Source: Bacteroidota bacterium (GTDB taxonomy: Bacteria; Bacteroidota; Bacteroidia; JAADEI01). From it: a DNA stretch of 24,428 bases. The translations under genes and the position numbers were made by a program. The stretch spans positions 1 to 24,428 of the forward strand of contig JAJRPU010000094.1 of NCBI GenBank assembly GCA_024280615.1. Direction: 5' to 3'. Under the pieces are notes generated by a model. It made no database searches, was not told the origin of the DNA, and saw only the letters and a program-made list of their open reading frames with translations. Positions 1-6,874 of the stretch are shown in pieces. The stretch's first letter is position 1, and the number at the start of each line of letters is the position of its first letter.

Positions 1-963
1 CATAACCAATGCAGACACCTCTTGAAGGTTCTCCCGCAGTTCATAGGGGATTTTAAGCCACTTTGTTGTGTCGTCAATGGGTTTTCCGTGTTGCAATAAC
101 AGAACAACGTTGCTCCCTATGGTGTTTATAGCGAACCACTTGGGACGAAGGGCAAGCACCACTCCTAACTTAGAGAAATCAAACGCAATAGGGCTATACA
201 TAGAAATAACCTGATGATTATAGCGGAATTTAGTTGGGATTTGCAAAATATCTATTGAATACGTGTCCAGTTGGGTAACAAACAAAGAATCTGCATCAGG
301 AACAACATATAAAAGGGTTCTGGTCTGTGGAACATAAGTAACCAGCCTATTAGAAGCGGAATAAATCCTGCCGTGCAGAAAAGCAGGGACACTCCCGAAT
401 CGTGCAAAATCCATACTATTGAGATTAATTCGTGCGTAGGGGCTATAGCGACCTCCGTCAATGTGTCGCCAGTATGAAACACTTGCCACAAGCAAAGAGT
501 CATCAACTAAAAGGCTTCTTACGGATGCATAAATGTTTCCTCCATACAACAATGTTTCCACTTCACAGGAATTCAAATCAACGCTTAAAATCAGACTATC
601 CGAGATTTTCAGCAGATAAAACCTGTCTTTGCCCTCAACAACCATATATTTCAAAAATTCTATATTATTGCAATTAAATGTATCCAGACGTATCTCCTTA
701 TCAGTCCACATAAGTCTAAATAAACTATGCTTATTAATGTTGTTTGCAAAAATTATTGAAGTATCAGAATAGCCTTTAACATACCAATGGAAATTTCCAC
801 TGTAACTGGTCTTGAATTCCTGTAATAACTTTAATGTTTTAACCTGTTTGGAATTGTTTTGCCAATCGTTGATGGCATTCCACCCTATAATTAGCAGTAA
901 GAGACCAATTGGCAGTGCAAGGACTATGCGTGTAAAGAACTTATGCCAACTCTCTTGCGTCAT
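1..963 (-). CDS. Membrane-anchored protein of unknown function (3' end outside window)
   Basis: The minus-strand frame starting at the ATG at 963 is open without a stop to base 1, giving 321 codons, so the C-terminus lies outside the window. I translated it directly. Residues 12-28 form a strongly hydrophobic segment (LVLALPIGLLLLIIGW region, preceded by Lys/Arg), so a signal anchor or signal peptide is likely. The remainder is rich in short alternating hydrophobic/aromatic stretches typical of beta-sheet, with many Asp/Asn/Ser turns, and I see no Cys-rich or catalytic motif. A beta-propeller-like extracytoplasmic domain is possible, but I cannot assign a family. It begins 16 bp after the stop of the six-cysteine peptide gene, so the two are probably cotranscribed. 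The function is unknown. Confidence 0.8.
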   Translation of the reverse strand, partial: MTQESWHKFFTRIVLALPIGLLLLIIGWNAINDWQNNSKQVKTLKLLQEFKTSYSGNFHWYVKGYSDTSIIFANNINKHSLFRLMWTDKEIRLDTFNCNNIEFLKYMVVEGKDRFYLLKISDSLILSVDLNSCEVETLLYGGNIYASVRSLLVDDSLLVASVSYWRHIDGGRYSPYARINLNSMDFARFGSVPAFLHGRIYSASNRLVTYVPQTRTLLYVVPDADSLFVTQLDTYSIDILQIPTKFRYNHQVISMYSPIAFDFSKLGVVLALRPKWFAINTIGSNVVLLLQHGKPIDDTTKWLKIPYELRENLQEVSALVM

Positions 964-979
964 AAATAAAAGTCAAAAA

Positions 980-1222
980 CTATTTCCCTGCCTTCTGTTG
1001 GCAGTAGCATACAACCTGCTTCTTCTTTTTGTTCTTTTCGCATTTGGCTACATACCCTTCGTCGCACCATACCTCGCAGGACACCATTCCAAGCATCACC
1101 TCAGCCCTACAATATCTTTCACTGTCTTCAGGCTTTTTATTACCTGTAAGCACCACTAAGCTCAAGGCAATTACAGACACTGTGGCAAAGAACCAAAATC
1201 CGCCATTGACTTTATTTCTCAT
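980..1222 (-). CDS. Small secreted or membrane-anchored six-cysteine peptide
   Basis: This is an 80-residue protein. Residues 1-10 contain Arg and Lys, residues 11-26 are a hydrophobic core, and a possible signal peptidase site lies near Thr26-Gly27. The mature part of about 53 residues is moderately basic, with a KNKKKK run near residues 63-68, and has six cysteines at 38, 49, 53, 61, 72 and 74. The spacing is C-x10-C-x3-C-x7-C-x10-C-x1-C. The order CxxxC ... C ... CxC is that of CS-alpha-beta (defensin-like) peptides, but the usual Gly two residues before the fourth Cys is absent (it is Ala-Lys-Cys). The gene lies 87 bp downstream of the TPL frame and 16 bp upstream of the next gene. Bacteroidota also encode other small secreted Cys peptides (NVEALA type), but no NVEALA motif is present. 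Expression and fold are inferences. Confidence 0.6.
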   Translation of the reverse strand: MRNKVNGGFWFFATVSVIALSLVVLTGNKKPEDSERYCRAEVMLGMVSCEVWCDEGYVAKCEKNKKKKQVVCYCQQKAGK

Positions 1223-1309
1223 CGCACTTCCATTTAAAAGGTTTAATCTTGCAATAGATAAAATTACAAATCTGTGCCACTCCTAATACACTCTGTGATA
1301 CTTTGTGAC

Positions 1310-1954
1310 CTACTCCACAGGTTTAAACCGTGCGGTAAAGAATCTCAGGAATGGCGGTTCATAAGTGAATTCCAAGCCTTTCAATTCGTGCCTTCGGTTA
1401 TACACTCCCACCACTGACTCAACCACCTGTTCCATGTGTTCGTTTGTGTATACCCTTCGTGGAATAGTCATTCTGACCAGTTCAAGGGCAGGCTTCCTAT
1501 TTTCTCCCGTTTCTGGGTCTCTACCTGCCGACACAGTTCCTCTCTCCATTGTTCTAACACCTCCCTCCACATAAATCTCGGCAGCGAGCACTTGGGCAGG
1601 GAACCTGTCCTGTGGAATGTGTTCCATGATTGCTTTGGCGTCCAGATAGACGGCGTGTCCACCAATCGGTCTGACAATAGGGATTCCTTCTTCAATAAGA
1701 CGATTGCCAAGATATTGAACCTGTTTTATCCTGCTTGCAAGGTATTCATAATCAGTCATTTCCCTGAGTCCATAAGCTAGGAATGCAAGGTCTCTTTCGG
1801 CGAGCCCGCCGTCATAGGCTGTTCCGTCAACAACTGGAATGTGTCGCCGTATCCAGTCGTAGATTTCGTAATCTCTGATGAGCAATAGTCCGCTAATGTT
1901 TGTCAATGGGTCTTTCTTGGCACTTATTGTAGCGGCATCTGCATAAGAAAGCAT
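1310..1954 (-). CDS. Tyrosine phenol-lyase-like protein, C-terminal fragment after an in-frame stop
   Basis: This 214-residue open frame is the continuation, in the same reading frame, of the gene ending at 1991, separated only by TAA and 12 sense codons. It matches the C-terminal half of tyrosine phenol-lyase, PLP fold type I. The SAKKD motif places the PLP lysine at residue 14 (Lys257 of Citrobacter TPL). Asn19 matches Asn262, MERG at 136-139 supplies the TPL-type Arg381, LVR at 159-161 supplies Arg404, and RFFTARF at 204-210 supplies Phe448. Tryptophanases have EIG and RHF at the last-named Arg381 and Phe448 positions, so TPL fits better (residue equivalences recalled and aligned by eye). 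The loop YEGMPSYGGLAGRD is altered to VDGTAYDGGLAERD. The ATG at 1954 is simply the first Met after the stop and lies inside a helix, so independent translation would leave out part of the fold. Confidence 0.75.
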   Translation of the reverse strand: MLSYADAATISAKKDPLTNISGLLLIRDYEIYDWIRRHIPVVDGTAYDGGLAERDLAFLAYGLREMTDYEYLASRIKQVQYLGNRLIEEGIPIVRPIGGHAVYLDAKAIMEHIPQDRFPAQVLAAEIYVEGGVRTMERGTVSAGRDPETGENRKPALELVRMTIPRRVYTNEHMEQVVESVVGVYNRRHELKGLEFTYEPPFLRFFTARFKPVE

Positions 1955-1990
1955 TTCTCGGATAATGTCTTTGATTGACCAAGAGGCGAA

Positions 1991-3781
1991 TTATGGTTCC
2001 CTTTCCTTGATGAAATAAGCGTTTTCTGCTATTCGCGTGGCATCAAACACGATTTTAATACCATATTCATCTGCCACTTTGCGAAGCCGTCGCAAATTCT
2101 CAATAGAAACCGGTTGTCCTCCTGCCATGTTAACATTTGCCTCAACGCATATATAGGCTATCTTATCAGCACCTTGCTCCTTAATGAATTCTTCAATCCG
2201 CTCAACGTCAAGATTCCCTTTAAAGGGATGCTCCTTAGATGGGTCGTGTGCCTCAGGAATAATCATATCCACAAAAATTCCACCTGCAAATTCCTGATGG
2301 AATCGTGTGGTTGTGAAATACATATTGTTTATGACATACTGATTGGGTTTTATAAGTGTTTGACTGACAAGGAATTCAGCTTGTCTACCCTGATGAGTGG
2401 GAATAAACAAGTCAAATCCAAACACGTCATAAACCGATTCTGTCAAATGTTCATAAGCATCTTTCCAGTCCAGTTCAATAGCCTTTGACCATTGGTCATC
2501 GCTCATTGCCGAGGTGCCACTGTCCGTCAACAGGTCAATATAAACATCTTCGCTTTTCAAAAGAAACGTATTGTATCCCGCTTCTTCAACGGCTTTCCTG
2601 CGATAGTCAGTGCTCCTGTGAATAAGCATTTCAACTCCCTTGAAGTTATATGGAAATCCTTCAAATTCTAAGACTTTATATCTGGGCAGTGAAGTGGCTA
2701 CGAAAGATGCACTTTCAGATGGATTATAATGCACCTCTTCTGAATCCATTTCCAGCACAGGCAATTCCTGACCTGCCACATATTCCAATACCTTCAAGAA
2801 ATAATCAATGTGTTCACGGGTATAGCGACGGGCAGGGAAGTTCAGGTAAAGATGGGAATTAGTTGCCCAACCTCTCACCTGTCCACTTAAAAACAGTGCC
2901 AAATTAAAAGCAAAGGGTTCCCTCACAGACAACTTCCAACTCCTGCCTGTCCATTCATAAGGAATTCCCAACGAATCAAGTTTTGATGATATGTAATCTA
3001 TCTCTTGCAGACGCCATCTCCACTGGTCAACGTTGTTTTCAAGCATTAACAACCCTTCGGCAATAACCTCCATATCCCTACCAGAAAGCCCGCCATACGT
3101 ATGCAAGCCCTCAAAGGAAACAACCCAGGTCTGGAATTTCCTATATATGTCTTCACTGCCAGTAATGATAAGTGCCCCCACATGAGAAAACAGTGCCTCT
3201 GGACAGGACACAATCAGAACATCAAATTTTTCAAGCCACTCTTTTACAGGAACTCCTTTCTCAAACGCCAAAGGCAACACACCTGTTATGTTGACAACTT
3301 TAATCCTACCAGAACCAACTTCAGAATCCATATCCTCCAGAGAAGCAGGGACGAAATACAACAAATCAGGGTTGTCAGATTCTGGAATGCCAAAGTAGTC
3401 CCTCAAAGCATCAAACGAAATAGTTGGATTAACTGTCTTTACGGACTTGGGCTCAAGGGCTCTGAAAAGCAAATGCTCTGCTCCACGCTCGGCATGAGTG
3501 GGAACAACATAGCACTGTCCAAACCACCTGTTTAAGATATCCCAAATCTTAAGGAAATTCTTACTTCCTGCATACGCCTCATCGCCCTTAAACAATGCAG
3601 CCCACTGTTCCTCATGCATAGCCTGATGGGAAGAATCTCCAAAATCAACAAAGATATTATTTCCAGAAAGCAGATTGACATTATAAGACACTGAACGAGC
3701 CCTGTTCAATCGCTCCGAATAATCCAACCTCTCCGGGTAAAAAACTATTTTGCCTTTATACGGTTGAGACCTCATAAGCAT
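1991..3781 (-). CDS. Double-module tyrosine phenol-lyase: pseudoenzyme module plus N-terminal half of the catalytic module
   Basis: This frame encodes 596 residues from the ATG at 3781 (TTG at 3784 and ATG at 3775 are alternatives). Residues 1 to about 355 form one TPL/tryptophanase-like module and residues from about 365 onward begin a second. The second matches TPL closely: TDSGT, PTHQGR, NMYFTTTR, NMAGGQP, FDATR and ENAYFIKERE. It then ends at a TAA in place of a Gly codon. The first module retains GDEAYAGS near residue 70, VPTH, EGL..YGGLSGRDM and a PARRYT-REH segment. It lacks the FDATR segment, and the SGKKD motif is replaced by SCPEA, so no PLP lysine is present. TPL cleaves L-tyrosine to phenol, pyruvate and ammonia and is normally a homotetramer of subunits of about 456 residues, so a fusion of about 823 codons is unusual. 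It follows speA on the same strand. Confidence 0.8.
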   Translation of the reverse strand: MLMRSQPYKGKIVFYPERLDYSERLNRARSVSYNVNLLSGNNIFVDFGDSSHQAMHEEQWAALFKGDEAYAGSKNFLKIWDILNRWFGQCYVVPTHAERGAEHLLFRALEPKSVKTVNPTISFDALRDYFGIPESDNPDLLYFVPASLEDMDSEVGSGRIKVVNITGVLPLAFEKGVPVKEWLEKFDVLIVSCPEALFSHVGALIITGSEDIYRKFQTWVVSFEGLHTYGGLSGRDMEVIAEGLLMLENNVDQWRWRLQEIDYISSKLDSLGIPYEWTGRSWKLSVREPFAFNLALFLSGQVRGWATNSHLYLNFPARRYTREHIDYFLKVLEYVAGQELPVLEMDSEEVHYNPSESASFVATSLPRYKVLEFEGFPYNFKGVEMLIHRSTDYRRKAVEEAGYNTFLLKSEDVYIDLLTDSGTSAMSDDQWSKAIELDWKDAYEHLTESVYDVFGFDLFIPTHQGRQAEFLVSQTLIKPNQYVINNMYFTTTRFHQEFAGGIFVDMIIPEAHDPSKEHPFKGNLDVERIEEFIKEQGADKIAYICVEANVNMAGGQPVSIENLRRLRKVADEYGIKIVFDATRIAENAYFIKEREP

Positions 3782-3792
3782 CAAATTTTTTA

Positions 3793-3800
3793 CAAAGTTA
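3793..3800 (-). promoter_or_regulatory. Possible -7 box (TAACTTTG) upstream of the tandem TPL
   Basis: On the minus strand TAACTTTG fits the Bacteroidota -7 consensus TAnnTTTG and lies 11 bp before the ATG at 3781. No TTTG is present 19-21 bp further upstream, so this is half of a promoter match and could be chance in AT-rich DNA. Confidence 0.25.
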
Positions 3801-3810
3801 TTGCTTTCAC

Positions 3811-4007
3811 TTACATAGACTTGATGACTAAAAACACAAGAATTGCATCAAATACCAGTACTACCCCTGGTATCTTTATATTGTTTTCATTGATGACCTC
3901 CAATGCATAGAAACCGTACATTCATCAAGACCAAATCCAAGGTATCTGAGCCACACGCCATCATAATAACTTCTTAAACCTTTCGTAAAAGAGCCTTTTT
4001 TCTTCAT
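3811..4007 (-). pseudogene. Small membrane protein gene broken by a 1-nt frameshift
   Basis: Two overlapping short frames fill the 258-bp space between speA and the TPL gene. The first starts at the ATG at 4007 (MKKKGSFTKGLRSYYDGVWL, then RYLGFGLDE) and continues out of sense to a stop at 3876. The second, from 3921 to the stop at 3811, reads MYGFYALEVINENNIKIPG and then a hydrophobic stretch (VVLVFDAILVFLVI) before KSM. Together they cover 197 nt, which is one base short of a whole number of codons. Restoring one base after the GAA codon near 3922 gives a sensible 65-residue protein with a basic N-terminus and one C-terminal membrane helix. I do not recognise the family. It starts 34 bp after speA and ends 29 bp before the TPL start, so it would sit in the same operon. 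It may be decayed, frameshifted in vivo, or a sequence error. Confidence 0.5.
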
Positions 4008-4041
4008 ATTTCATTAAAAAATATTCCCCAATAATAGCATT

Positions 4042-5448
4042 TCAAACATATCCTAAAATTCTAAGCATTGATTGATTGTCCTGATGCTTCGCAAATAAAG
4101 AATGTTTGAGTTCCCCTGTCATTGGGTCCTTATCAACTATAACATATTGAGGCGAAGGGATAAGACAGTGCTTTATCCCACCAAATCCTGAAAGGGCGTC
4201 TTGATAGTGTCCAGTGTGCAAAAATGCTATATACAAAGGTTCATTCTTGTCTAAGATTGGCAAATAAACGTTATTTAAATGCACTTCAGAATTGTAATAG
4301 TCATAAGCATCACAGGACAGCCCCCCAATGTTGACTCTTTTGTATGGGCTTTTCCATTTGTTAACAGGAAGCAAAATAAATCGTTGGTCCATTCCCCAAG
4401 CATCTGGCAACGTGGTCATAACCGAATTGTCAATGAAATACCAAGTTTCAGTGTCATTCTGAATTTTTTCTCCTATTACTTTGAATATATGTGCACCGCT
4501 TTCGCCAACCGTAAAGGTTCCGAATTCAGATACTATGTCTGGTTCAGGCAGATGCTCAGCAAGTGTTCTGGTTTTAATCTGCGAGACAATCTCATCAATA
4601 ATTTCCTCATAGTCATACTTAAATCCTAATGAATTTCTGACAGGAAAACCTCCGCCAATATTAAAATATCGCAAAGACGGTTCCAGATTCTTTAAGGCAA
4701 TATACATATTCAATGCCTTGCTAAACTCACTCCAATAGTAGGCACTGTCTCTAATGCCTGTGTTTATAAAGAAGTGAAGCATGACCAATTTAAACTTTTT
4801 GTTGTTCGCTATTTTTTCCTTATAGAATGGGATTATCCAGTCCCAGCGGATGCCCAATCGGGACGTATAGAATTCAAAAGTTGGTTCTTCTTCTGCAGCA
4901 ATACGGATTCCGATTTGCAATGGTTCGTCAGTGTCCAAATCCATATAGTATTCCAGTTCTTCCACGTGGTCAAGGACAGGGATAATGTTTTTAAATCCTG
5001 CCTTGAAGAGCTGTTTTATTCTCTGTGCATAGTGCGGCGGCTTGAATCCATTTGCAATAATAATTATCTCCTCTGGATTTATCATTCCTTTTCTTGCCAG
5101 ATATTCCACAATGTCAAGGTCATAGGTGTAAGAAACCTCAATATGGGCTCCATTCTTTAAAGTCTCCTTCAATGTAAAAATGAAGTGATTGCTTTTAGTG
5201 CAATAGGAATACACATAATCACCTTTGTAAGCATATTTCCGAAATGCTCTTGTGAACCACAGTCTGGCTTTCTTTATCTGCTCACCTATTTTAGGTAGAT
5301 AAAACAGTCTTATTGGCGTGCCATAAATTCGAACCAACTCATATAGATTAATCCCATTGAACAACAAATGTTCGCCGTCTATATCAATTCCCTCTTGCGG
5401 GAAATCAAAAGTCGTGTCAATCAGGTCAAAGAAGGTTGGATGGTTCAT
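4042..5448 (-). CDS. speA: Biosynthetic arginine decarboxylase, short Bacteroidota type
   Basis: The protein has 468 residues from the ATG at 5448. A TTG at 5472 is also in frame, but relatives begin just before the 'DLI..T..FPQEG' segment, which favours 5448. It is a PLP fold type III (alanine racemase/ornithine decarboxylase-like) decarboxylase converting L-arginine to agmatine and CO2, the first step of the agmatine route to polyamines. YCTKSN at 82-87 carries the likely PLP lysine (Lys85). NIGGGFP, EFGTFTVGESG and GGLSCDAYDYY match the phosphate-binding loop and active-site cysteine regions of the family. The whole sequence resembles the arginine decarboxylase of about 465 residues widespread in Bacteroidota, without the long insertions of the E. 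coli enzyme. No agmatinase gene is seen here. It lies 39 bp after the TPR gene and upstream of the broken small gene and TPL. Confidence 0.9.
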   Translation of the reverse strand: MNHPTFFDLIDTTFDFPQEGIDIDGEHLLFNGINLYELVRIYGTPIRLFYLPKIGEQIKKARLWFTRAFRKYAYKGDYVYSYCTKSNHFIFTLKETLKNGAHIEVSYTYDLDIVEYLARKGMINPEEIIIIANGFKPPHYAQRIKQLFKAGFKNIIPVLDHVEELEYYMDLDTDEPLQIGIRIAAEEEPTFEFYTSRLGIRWDWIIPFYKEKIANNKKFKLVMLHFFINTGIRDSAYYWSEFSKALNMYIALKNLEPSLRYFNIGGGFPVRNSLGFKYDYEEIIDEIVSQIKTRTLAEHLPEPDIVSEFGTFTVGESGAHIFKVIGEKIQNDTETWYFIDNSVMTTLPDAWGMDQRFILLPVNKWKSPYKRVNIGGLSCDAYDYYNSEVHLNNVYLPILDKNEPLYIAFLHTGHYQDALSGFGGIKHCLIPSPQYVIVDKDPMTGELKHSLFAKHQDNQSMLRILGYV

Positions 5449-5452
5449 AGTG

Positions 5453-5460
5453 CAAAAATA
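5453..5460 (-). promoter_or_regulatory. Possible -7 box (TATTTTTG) immediately before speA
   Basis: TATTTTTG on the minus strand is a full TAnnTTTG match and ends 4 bp before the ATG at 5448. If it is active, transcription would start at or next to the start codon. No matching -33 TTTG is seen at the right distance. Confidence 0.35.
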
Positions 5461-5487
5461 ATCTACTTCCAATAAGGAATGACATAT

Positions 5488-6864
5488 TTATCTCCTTACT
5501 CTTCTCTTTCCTCTGGAATACAGGAATGCCACAAAAACCAAGAGTGTTCCAAAGAGAATAGCTAAGCCCACAGAAACAGCATATTTCATATTACATTGGT
5601 AAGGTAATTCACCAAGTATTTTATCAACTTCCAAACTTGATGCAGCAGGCAAATCTATCTTTACTAAGGAAGATGAAAGAGATTGCAAATTCTGATGCTC
5701 CAACTCTATTATCTCAAGACATTCATTGTAAAGCTCCTCCTTATCAATGTCAACTATGTTTTTATATTCTAAGGTTGCTATAAAGGCAGAACTCTTACCC
5801 TCCCTGTCATAGTCCCCATACTTTTTATAAAACTTTCTGAGAGCCTGCAAGTACTTTGCCAGAGAATCTTGTGTTTCCTGTGTTTTCTCAAGTTCACTCT
5901 TTGCCCTCCAATACCTAAATTCATTGTCCCAGAAAGCTCCCTTTAAAGTAAAGTTTGTCATTGAAGTGTCCACTTGTCTATTCAAAGCTCTTGCTGAGTC
6001 CAGTATTTGCACAATAGACATTTTCAACTTCTTTATTAATTCCATGTTATGACCTTGCTCCCTATTCTCTACTAGATTTAAAAATAACGAAGCAATATTT
6101 GTTTTTATAATATTTCTTCTATACACAAGTCTTTTCCTTTCGACATCAGATAAGCGTCCCGAATCTTTCTCCAAGACAATGTTCGCAAGCATCAGTGCTT
6201 CATTAAACTGTCTTAACGCTAAATCTGGACGCTCCAAAATCATATAAATAACCCCAATGTTTATATTCAATGGGACAAGTCTTAAAGTATCTTTAATTAG
6301 ATATTTCTTTGCCATAACATAGTATCTTAAAACCTCATCATACATTTTGACTTTAACAAGCACCGTAGCCATATTGGTAAGAGTTATGGCGGCAAAAGTG
6401 GAATCTCCTATTGAATTAAACATTTCATAAGCCTCTTTATAAGCAAGAAAAGAGCTAATGTAATCGCCCAGATAGTATAAGCACGAACCGTATCCCTGAT
6501 TGACAGCTCCGATCATCCATTTGTAGTGATGCTCTGGGACATTCCCACTATATTCTTCCTCAATTTTATCCAGCAGTTGCTTTGCCTTACTAACACAGGT
6601 GACATGCTTTCCTTCAAAAACAGAGCGACTATAAACCGCCATAAACTCAAGAACTTTTTTTACATAATCCGGCACTTGCAAAGTATCAAGAACATTTTTA
6701 ATTTTTATGCTATCACTTGCATATTTAACCATCAGTTGATAACCTCTATTGAACAGCTCAATATCTCTTTTAATAGATTGAGTGTCTTTTGCAAAAGCAA
6801 AGGATAAAAACACTAAGAACACTTGTAATATAACCGATAGTAGTTTGAGCCGTTGCTTTACCAT
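5488..6864 (-). CDS. TPR-repeat membrane protein without an output domain
   Basis: The frame extends up to 6921, but the start is placed at the ATG at 6864. This is 10 bp after the queD stop and gives a clean signal peptide (MVKQRLKLLSVILQVFLVFL then SFAFA). The 458-residue protein has several tetratricopeptide-like helical pairs between about residues 115 and 270 (for example the segments around 'YYLGDYISSFLAYKEAYEMF' and 'ERPDLALRQFNEALMLA'). A long helical region follows, then one membrane helix near the C-terminus (YAVSVGLAILFGTLLVFVAF) and a short basic tail. Bacteroidota often have TPR-transmembrane proteins that continue into a LuxR-type HTH or histidine kinase domain, but here the protein ends just after the membrane helix. 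It probably acts as a periplasmic scaffold or sensor anchored in the inner membrane. The role is unknown. Confidence 0.8.
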   Translation of the reverse strand: MVKQRLKLLSVILQVFLVFLSFAFAKDTQSIKRDIELFNRGYQLMVKYASDSIKIKNVLDTLQVPDYVKKVLEFMAVYSRSVFEGKHVTCVSKAKQLLDKIEEEYSGNVPEHHYKWMIGAVNQGYGSCLYYLGDYISSFLAYKEAYEMFNSIGDSTFAAITLTNMATVLVKVKMYDEVLRYYVMAKKYLIKDTLRLVPLNINIGVIYMILERPDLALRQFNEALMLANIVLEKDSGRLSDVERKRLVYRRNIIKTNIASLFLNLVENREQGHNMELIKKLKMSIVQILDSARALNRQVDTSMTNFTLKGAFWDNEFRYWRAKSELEKTQETQDSLAKYLQALRKFYKKYGDYDREGKSSAFIATLEYKNIVDIDKEELYNECLEIIELEHQNLQSLSSSLVKIDLPAASSLEVDKILGELPYQCNMKYAVSVGLAILFGTLLVFVAFLYSRGKRRVRR

Positions 6865-6874
6865 CAAAATTTTT

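Larger units (their letters stand above)
1310..3781 (-). pseudogene. Full tandem TPL reading frame with internal TAA at 1991-1993
   Basis: Read through the single TAA, the frame is continuous for 824 codons from the ATG at 3781 to the stop at 1310. No indel is needed: residues on both sides of the stop align without gaps to TPL (…ENAYFIKERE-P-stop-F-…-SIKDIIREMLSYAD). The stop sits in a loop where known TPLs have Gly. Conservation of every cofactor residue after the stop argues for a recent nonsense mutation, a sequence error or readthrough, rather than old decay. Which of these applies cannot be decided from the sequence. Confidence 0.6.

Noticed and set aside
252..506. Minus-strand 84-codon frame with hydrophobic C-terminal part
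   Set aside because: It overlaps, in another frame, the 321-codon open frame that reaches the window edge. The longer frame has a proper N-terminal anchor and no stops.
980..1222. NVEALA-type Bacteroidota peptide
   Set aside because: No NVEALA-like leader motif is present, and the cysteine spacing differs from what I recall of that family.
1365..1780. Plus-strand frames opposite the TPL C-terminal half
   Set aside because: The minus strand here encodes conserved TPL motifs, so the plus-strand frames are shadows.
1991..1993. Stop-codon reassignment or selenocysteine
   Set aside because: The codon is TAA, not TGA. Other genes in the window end at TAA normally, and no recoding element was seen.
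3101..3535. Plus-strand open frame of 144 codons
   Set aside because: It lies wholly opposite the N-module of the tandem TPL, whose motifs are clear. The translated sequence shows no domain or export signal.
1310..3781. Tryptophanase as the name for the PLP lyase
   Set aside because: The MERG arginine (Arg381) and RFFTARF phenylalanine (Phe448) are TPL-type; tryptophanases have EIG and RHF there. The call stays family-level in caution because the substrate has not been shown.
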